A stretch of 43,473 nucleotides of DNA from CAYPQL01 sp964412905 (GTDB lineage Bacteria > Patescibacteriota > Minisyncoccia > JAHIHE01 > JAGLIN01): assembly GCA_964412905.1 (NCBI GenBank), contig CAYPQL010000004.1:1-43473 (forward strand), read 5' to 3'. Positions 41,184 through 43,473 of the stretch are shown here, one piece after another (position 1 is the stretch's first letter; every line of letters starts with the position of its first letter). A program made the position numbers and the translations under genes. The notes under the pieces were generated by a model. The model saw only the letters and a list, made by a program, of their open reading frames with translations. It was not told the DNA's origin and searched no databases.

Positions 41184-42053
41184 TCATCTTAATTCTAAGG
41201 GTTTATACTGATTTACTATTCTCCTATTCGCGCGCCTGTCCGCAAAATCAACTTCGACTTCCGCGCCGGCATTTATTTTTAATTTTAGAGCGGCGCTTCC
41301 GCCTTGCAAAACAATTTCCGCGAATCTTTTTTCTCCAATTCCCGAGCTTCCCGGAACCACGGCTATTGATTTATCAGGAACATCCCTCAACTGCTTATAG
41401 AAATTAAATTTCTTTATTTTGCCGTTGATTTTTAGCTTGATTTCATTGTTATTAATTTTCAACTCATCTTCAAAAATCGTGGTTTTGATATTGCCGAAAT
41501 TATCAATAAACCAGATATGATTTTTTTTATCGGCTATGTTCGACAAGTCATATTTTTTGCAAGGAAATTTTCTGCCGCTAAAAAGCCAAAACGCCGCTCT
41601 GGGCAGAAAATCAAAACTTCTGAACTGGCTGTCCGCGATTCTTTTCTTGGTTTCATCATCCAGTCCTTTTTCGCTTATAGAATTCAAAACTTCCGGAATA
41701 TCCATGATAAAAAATTCTTCAAGCAAGCCGGCTTTTTTGGCAAGCGAAAGCGCGCCGCCGCAAATGCCGCCAATGGAAGTTATAACAAGCGTTTTTTCAT
41801 GCCAGAAAAAACCGAACGGCGTCCCGTTTTTCCACTTCCTCGCCTTCCCGCCCCTGCGAGCGACATTCACAATTATCACTCCGCTTCTGCCCTCAAAAGC
41901 GTCTATGGCGTCAAGCAAAAAACCTGCCGCCTCAAAATCCGATTTCACGCCGAAACAATTCGCGGAACAATTTTCAAACAGCGACCCCGCCCTTGAAATC
42001 TGCCTTAATTTAGCGTTCTGATCGCAGCAATCATTAATTATCGTTATTTGCAT
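41184..42053 (-). CDS. SAM hydroxide adenosyltransferase-like (DUF62) protein
   Basis: 289 aa. The C-terminal domain shows IWFIDNFGNIKTTIFEDEL and SIAVVPGSSGIGEKRFAEIV, as in S-adenosylmethionine hydrolase / chlorinase / fluorinase family proteins (the D-x-FGN motif and GSSG...E). The N-terminal domain (ITIINDCCDQNAKLRQISRA, GVIIVNVARRGGKARKWKNG) departs from the usual LTDFG start, so the substrate may differ. Family call is tentative; the role in the cell is unknown. It is preceded by a strong promoter and a Met-rich mini-ORF. Confidence 0.6.
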   Translation of the reverse strand: MQITIINDCCDQNAKLRQISRAGSLFENCSANCFGVKSDFEAAGFLLDAIDAFEGRSGVIIVNVARRGGKARKWKNGTPFGFFWHEKTLVITSIGGICGGALSLAKKAGLLEEFFIMDIPEVLNSISEKGLDDETKKRIADSQFRSFDFLPRAAFWLFSGRKFPCKKYDLSNIADKKNHIWFIDNFGNIKTTIFEDELKINNNEIKLKINGKIKKFNFYKQLRDVPDKSIAVVPGSSGIGEKRFAEIVLQGGSAALKLKINAGAEVEVDFADRRANRRIVNQYKPLELR

Positions 42054-42245
42054 TTTTTTGTTGTTAATGATTAGTTGGTTGTTATTTAGGCTCTGCTTCG
42101 CTGTTCTAATAAAATGAAGTTATGTTAATCCGTTAATGCGTTAATTCTTTAATTCGTTAATTTAATTATTAAACAAAAAACCGCATCCTTCGGGACCGAT
42201 TCATTTGTTTGGTTTATTATAAATGAAAAACAAAACTTCTCGATC
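42054..42245. other. Spacer between leader ORF and the SAM-hydrolase-like gene
   Basis: Read on the - strand it holds a small GTCC-CGAA-GGAT hairpin with GCGGTTTTTT behind it (about 42180-42200), which could be a weak attenuator, then degenerate ttaacg repeats (42120-42165) up to the ATG at 42053. No other gene is seen. Confidence 0.5.
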
Positions 42246-42305
42246 CTACAAGATTCGACCTGCCATCATTTCCATCATCATTTGTTTTCCAAAATGTTTT
42301 GTCAT
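42246..42305 (-). CDS. 19-aa methionine-rich leader ORF
   Basis: Encodes MTKHFGKQMMMEMMAGRIL, six Met in 19 residues. An AGGG ribosome-binding site lies five bases before the ATG, and a consensus promoter 45 bases further upstream. It may be a leader peptide whose translation senses Met-tRNA supply, or an independent micro-protein. Confidence 0.5.
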   Translation of the reverse strand: MTKHFGKQMMMEMMAGRIL

Positions 42306-42350
42306 TTTTCCCTGTTGTTAAAAAAATTAAAATTCGCTTATTGCTTTTAT

Positions 42351-42378
42351 ATTATATCCAAGATTTATTTTGTGTCAA
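42351..42378 (-). promoter_or_regulatory. Consensus sigma-70-type promoter
   Basis: On the - strand TTGACA (42373-42378), 16-base spacer, TATAAT (42351-42356): both hexamers are perfect. It drives the Met-rich ORF and presumably the SAM-hydrolase-like gene. Confidence 0.8.
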
Positions 42379-42471
42379 AGTATAATTCCGCATATTTTGA
42401 ACTTTTTAGACAGCCTATGCGGGACATCGTCGATTAATTTAAATATTTGAACAAGCAAAGTGTTTAAATGC

Positions 42472-43164
42472 TTATATGAGATACTTCCCGTTCTCCAACT
42501 GGTCTCTGGAAATTCTTCCTTTGTCAATCGTGACAACTCTTTTGTTGATTAAATTCACAATTTCCCTGTTATGAGTCGCCAAAACAACGGTCGTTCCATA
42601 CTGGTTTATTTTCATAAGAAGCTGGATAATGTCCCAAGTATTTACTATGTCCAAATTTCCCGTCGGCTCGTCGGCGATTATTATATCGGGCCTGTGCACC
42701 AAAGCGCGGGCGATTGAAACTCTTTGTTTTTCTCCCCCGGAAAGTTCGTCAATATAACTTTTAAGTTTATTTGTAAGCCCCACAATTTCCAGCACTTGAG
42801 GAACATCCTCTTTTATATCCTTGTCTGATTTCCCAGAAACTTCCATGGCAAAAGCGACATTTTCAAAAACAGTTTTTCTGTCCAATAGCTTGAAGTCTTG
42901 AAAAACAACCCCAATATGCCTTCGAAGAATTGGAAGCTTGTTGCCTTTTATTTTACTTATATCATTCCCTTTAATCAAAACAATTCCTTCTGTCGGTTTT
43001 TCCTCGGCAAAAATCAGCTTCAGCAAAGTTGACTTCCCCGCCCCGCTCTGCCCGACGATTGAAACGAATTCGCCCTTTTTAATCGCGAAATTTATATCCC
43101 TGAGAGCATAGCTGTTTTCATTATATATTTTAGAGACATTTTCAAAAGATATCATCGGGATCAT
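42472..43164 (-). CDS. ftsE: Cell division ATP-binding protein FtsE
   Basis: ABC ATPase that with FtsX couples divisome and peptidoglycan hydrolase activity. Walker A GQSGAGKST, Q-loop VVFQDFKLLDRKTVFENVAF (typical of FtsE), signature LSGGEKQRVSIARAL, Walker B IIIADEPTGNLD, and H-loop ATHNRE. 230 aa. FtsX normally overlaps or follows immediately, but here the next 420 bases hold no such gene. Upstream lie a palindromic element and the end of another gene. Confidence 0.93.
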   Translation of the reverse strand: MIPMISFENVSKIYNENSYALRDINFAIKKGEFVSIVGQSGAGKSTLLKLIFAEEKPTEGIVLIKGNDISKIKGNKLPILRRHIGVVFQDFKLLDRKTVFENVAFAMEVSGKSDKDIKEDVPQVLEIVGLTNKLKSYIDELSGGEKQRVSIARALVHRPDIIIADEPTGNLDIVNTWDIIQLLMKINQYGTTVVLATHNREIVNLINKRVVTIDKGRISRDQLENGKYLI

Positions 43165-43198
43165 TTTAACATATTAACATTTTAACAAATAAACATTT

Positions 43199-43335
43199 TG
43201 TCATCCTGAATTTATTTCAGGATCTTTCTTTGATTTACGCCTTACTTTATTTTATCTCTTAAACATCATGATTATTTATATAACATTATCTTTCTTGAAA
43301 TCTATAATAGATTCTGAACTAAATTCAGAATGACA
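43199..43335. repeat. TGTCATTCTGA palindromic element, 137-bp copy upstream of ftsE
   Basis: The ends are tgtcatcctgaatttatttc and gaactaaattcagaatgaca. It aligns throughout with the reverse complement of the copy in miaB, including the inner tctttcttgaaatctataat. A small family of ~138-bp non-autonomous elements is the simplest reading. Confidence 0.9.
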
Positions 43336-43416
43336 AACTGCTTAACACTTGATACTTGATAGTTTCCAATTTCTAATATCCAATATCATAAATATCCTTA
43401 ATATCCGATATCATTA

Positions 43417-43473
43417 TTACTTCACTTTATAAACTTTTCTTCTCGCATACTCGGAAACTTTTCCCTTGTTCCA
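43417..43473 (-). CDS. 3' end of an unidentified gene
   Basis: The last 18 codons and TAA of a gene running in from beyond the window: WNKGKVSEYARRKVYKVK. prfB often precedes ftsE in bacteria, but this short basic end does not let me confirm that. Confidence 0.5.
   Translation of the reverse strand, partial: WNKGKVSEYARRKVYKVK

Noticed and set aside
41184..42053. Confident SAM hydrolase/fluorinase annotation
   Set aside because: The N-terminal signature of the family is not clearly present; only the C-terminal motifs match.

Overview
The window is about 43 kb of low-GC bacterial chromosome that looks like a Patescibacteria (CPR) genome, most likely Parcubacteria-like. This is an inference from several signs. 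Ribosomal proteins S16 and L32 carry long Lys/Glu-rich tails, and ThrRS lacks its N-terminal TGS domain. Informational genes are scattered rather than in operons, and DprA, LCP and CAP-domain surface proteins occur together. TGA, TAA and TAG all act as stops, so the code is standard. No tRNA or rRNA gene was found. A 10-base run of N inside rpsP (20145-20154) marks a scaffold join.

Layout. 1-8.1 kb (+ strand): an LCP-family gene with an in-frame amber codon, pth, dprA, topA and ugd, plus a small coiled-coil gene on the - strand. 8.2-13.7 kb (-): uvrA, a membrane protein, a tiny basic ORF and an Na/Pi-cotransporter-like protein. 13.9-17.4 kb: a FAD oxidoreductase, an HD hydrolase and gpmI. 17.6-20.8 kb (-): trmD, a frameshifted DUF4325 gene, the KH protein gene, rpsP and a zinc-ribbon protein, which is a broken version of the usual rpsP-KH-rimM-trmD order. 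21-27.2 kb (+): an unknown 299-aa protein, a T-box leader with thrS, miaB and miaA. 27.2-35.3 kb (-): ileS, thrC, rnc, nusB, rpmF and rnhB. 35.3-39.1 kb: lineage-type surface or secreted proteins. 39.1-43.5 kb (-): typA, a SAM-hydrolase-like gene with a Met-rich leader ORF, ftsE, and the end of one more gene.

Two things stand out. First, ileS encodes a 1351-aa isoleucyl-tRNA synthetase into which a complete Nudix domain and a complete histidine-phosphatase domain have been inserted. Second, several families of short palindromic or tandem repeats found between genes also sit in-frame inside essential genes (pth, topA, trmD, miaB, miaA, ileS), where they are translated as extra peptide. The clearest case is a ~138-bp element in miaB that matches an intergenic copy at 43.2 kb along its full length.

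Regulatory signals readable from sequence include a T-box antiterminator before thrS, consensus sigma-70-type promoters at five to six places, and two unusual leaders with tiny ORFs (before the exported protein at 37.4 kb and before the SAM-hydrolase-like gene at 41.2 kb). Functionally the window is mostly tRNA charging and modification (thrS, ileS, miaA, miaB, trmD, pth), ribosome and RNA processing (rpsP, rpmF, rnc, nusB, typA, KH protein), DNA maintenance and uptake (topA, uvrA, dprA, rnhB), and cell envelope (LCP, ugd, CAP protein, ftsE).
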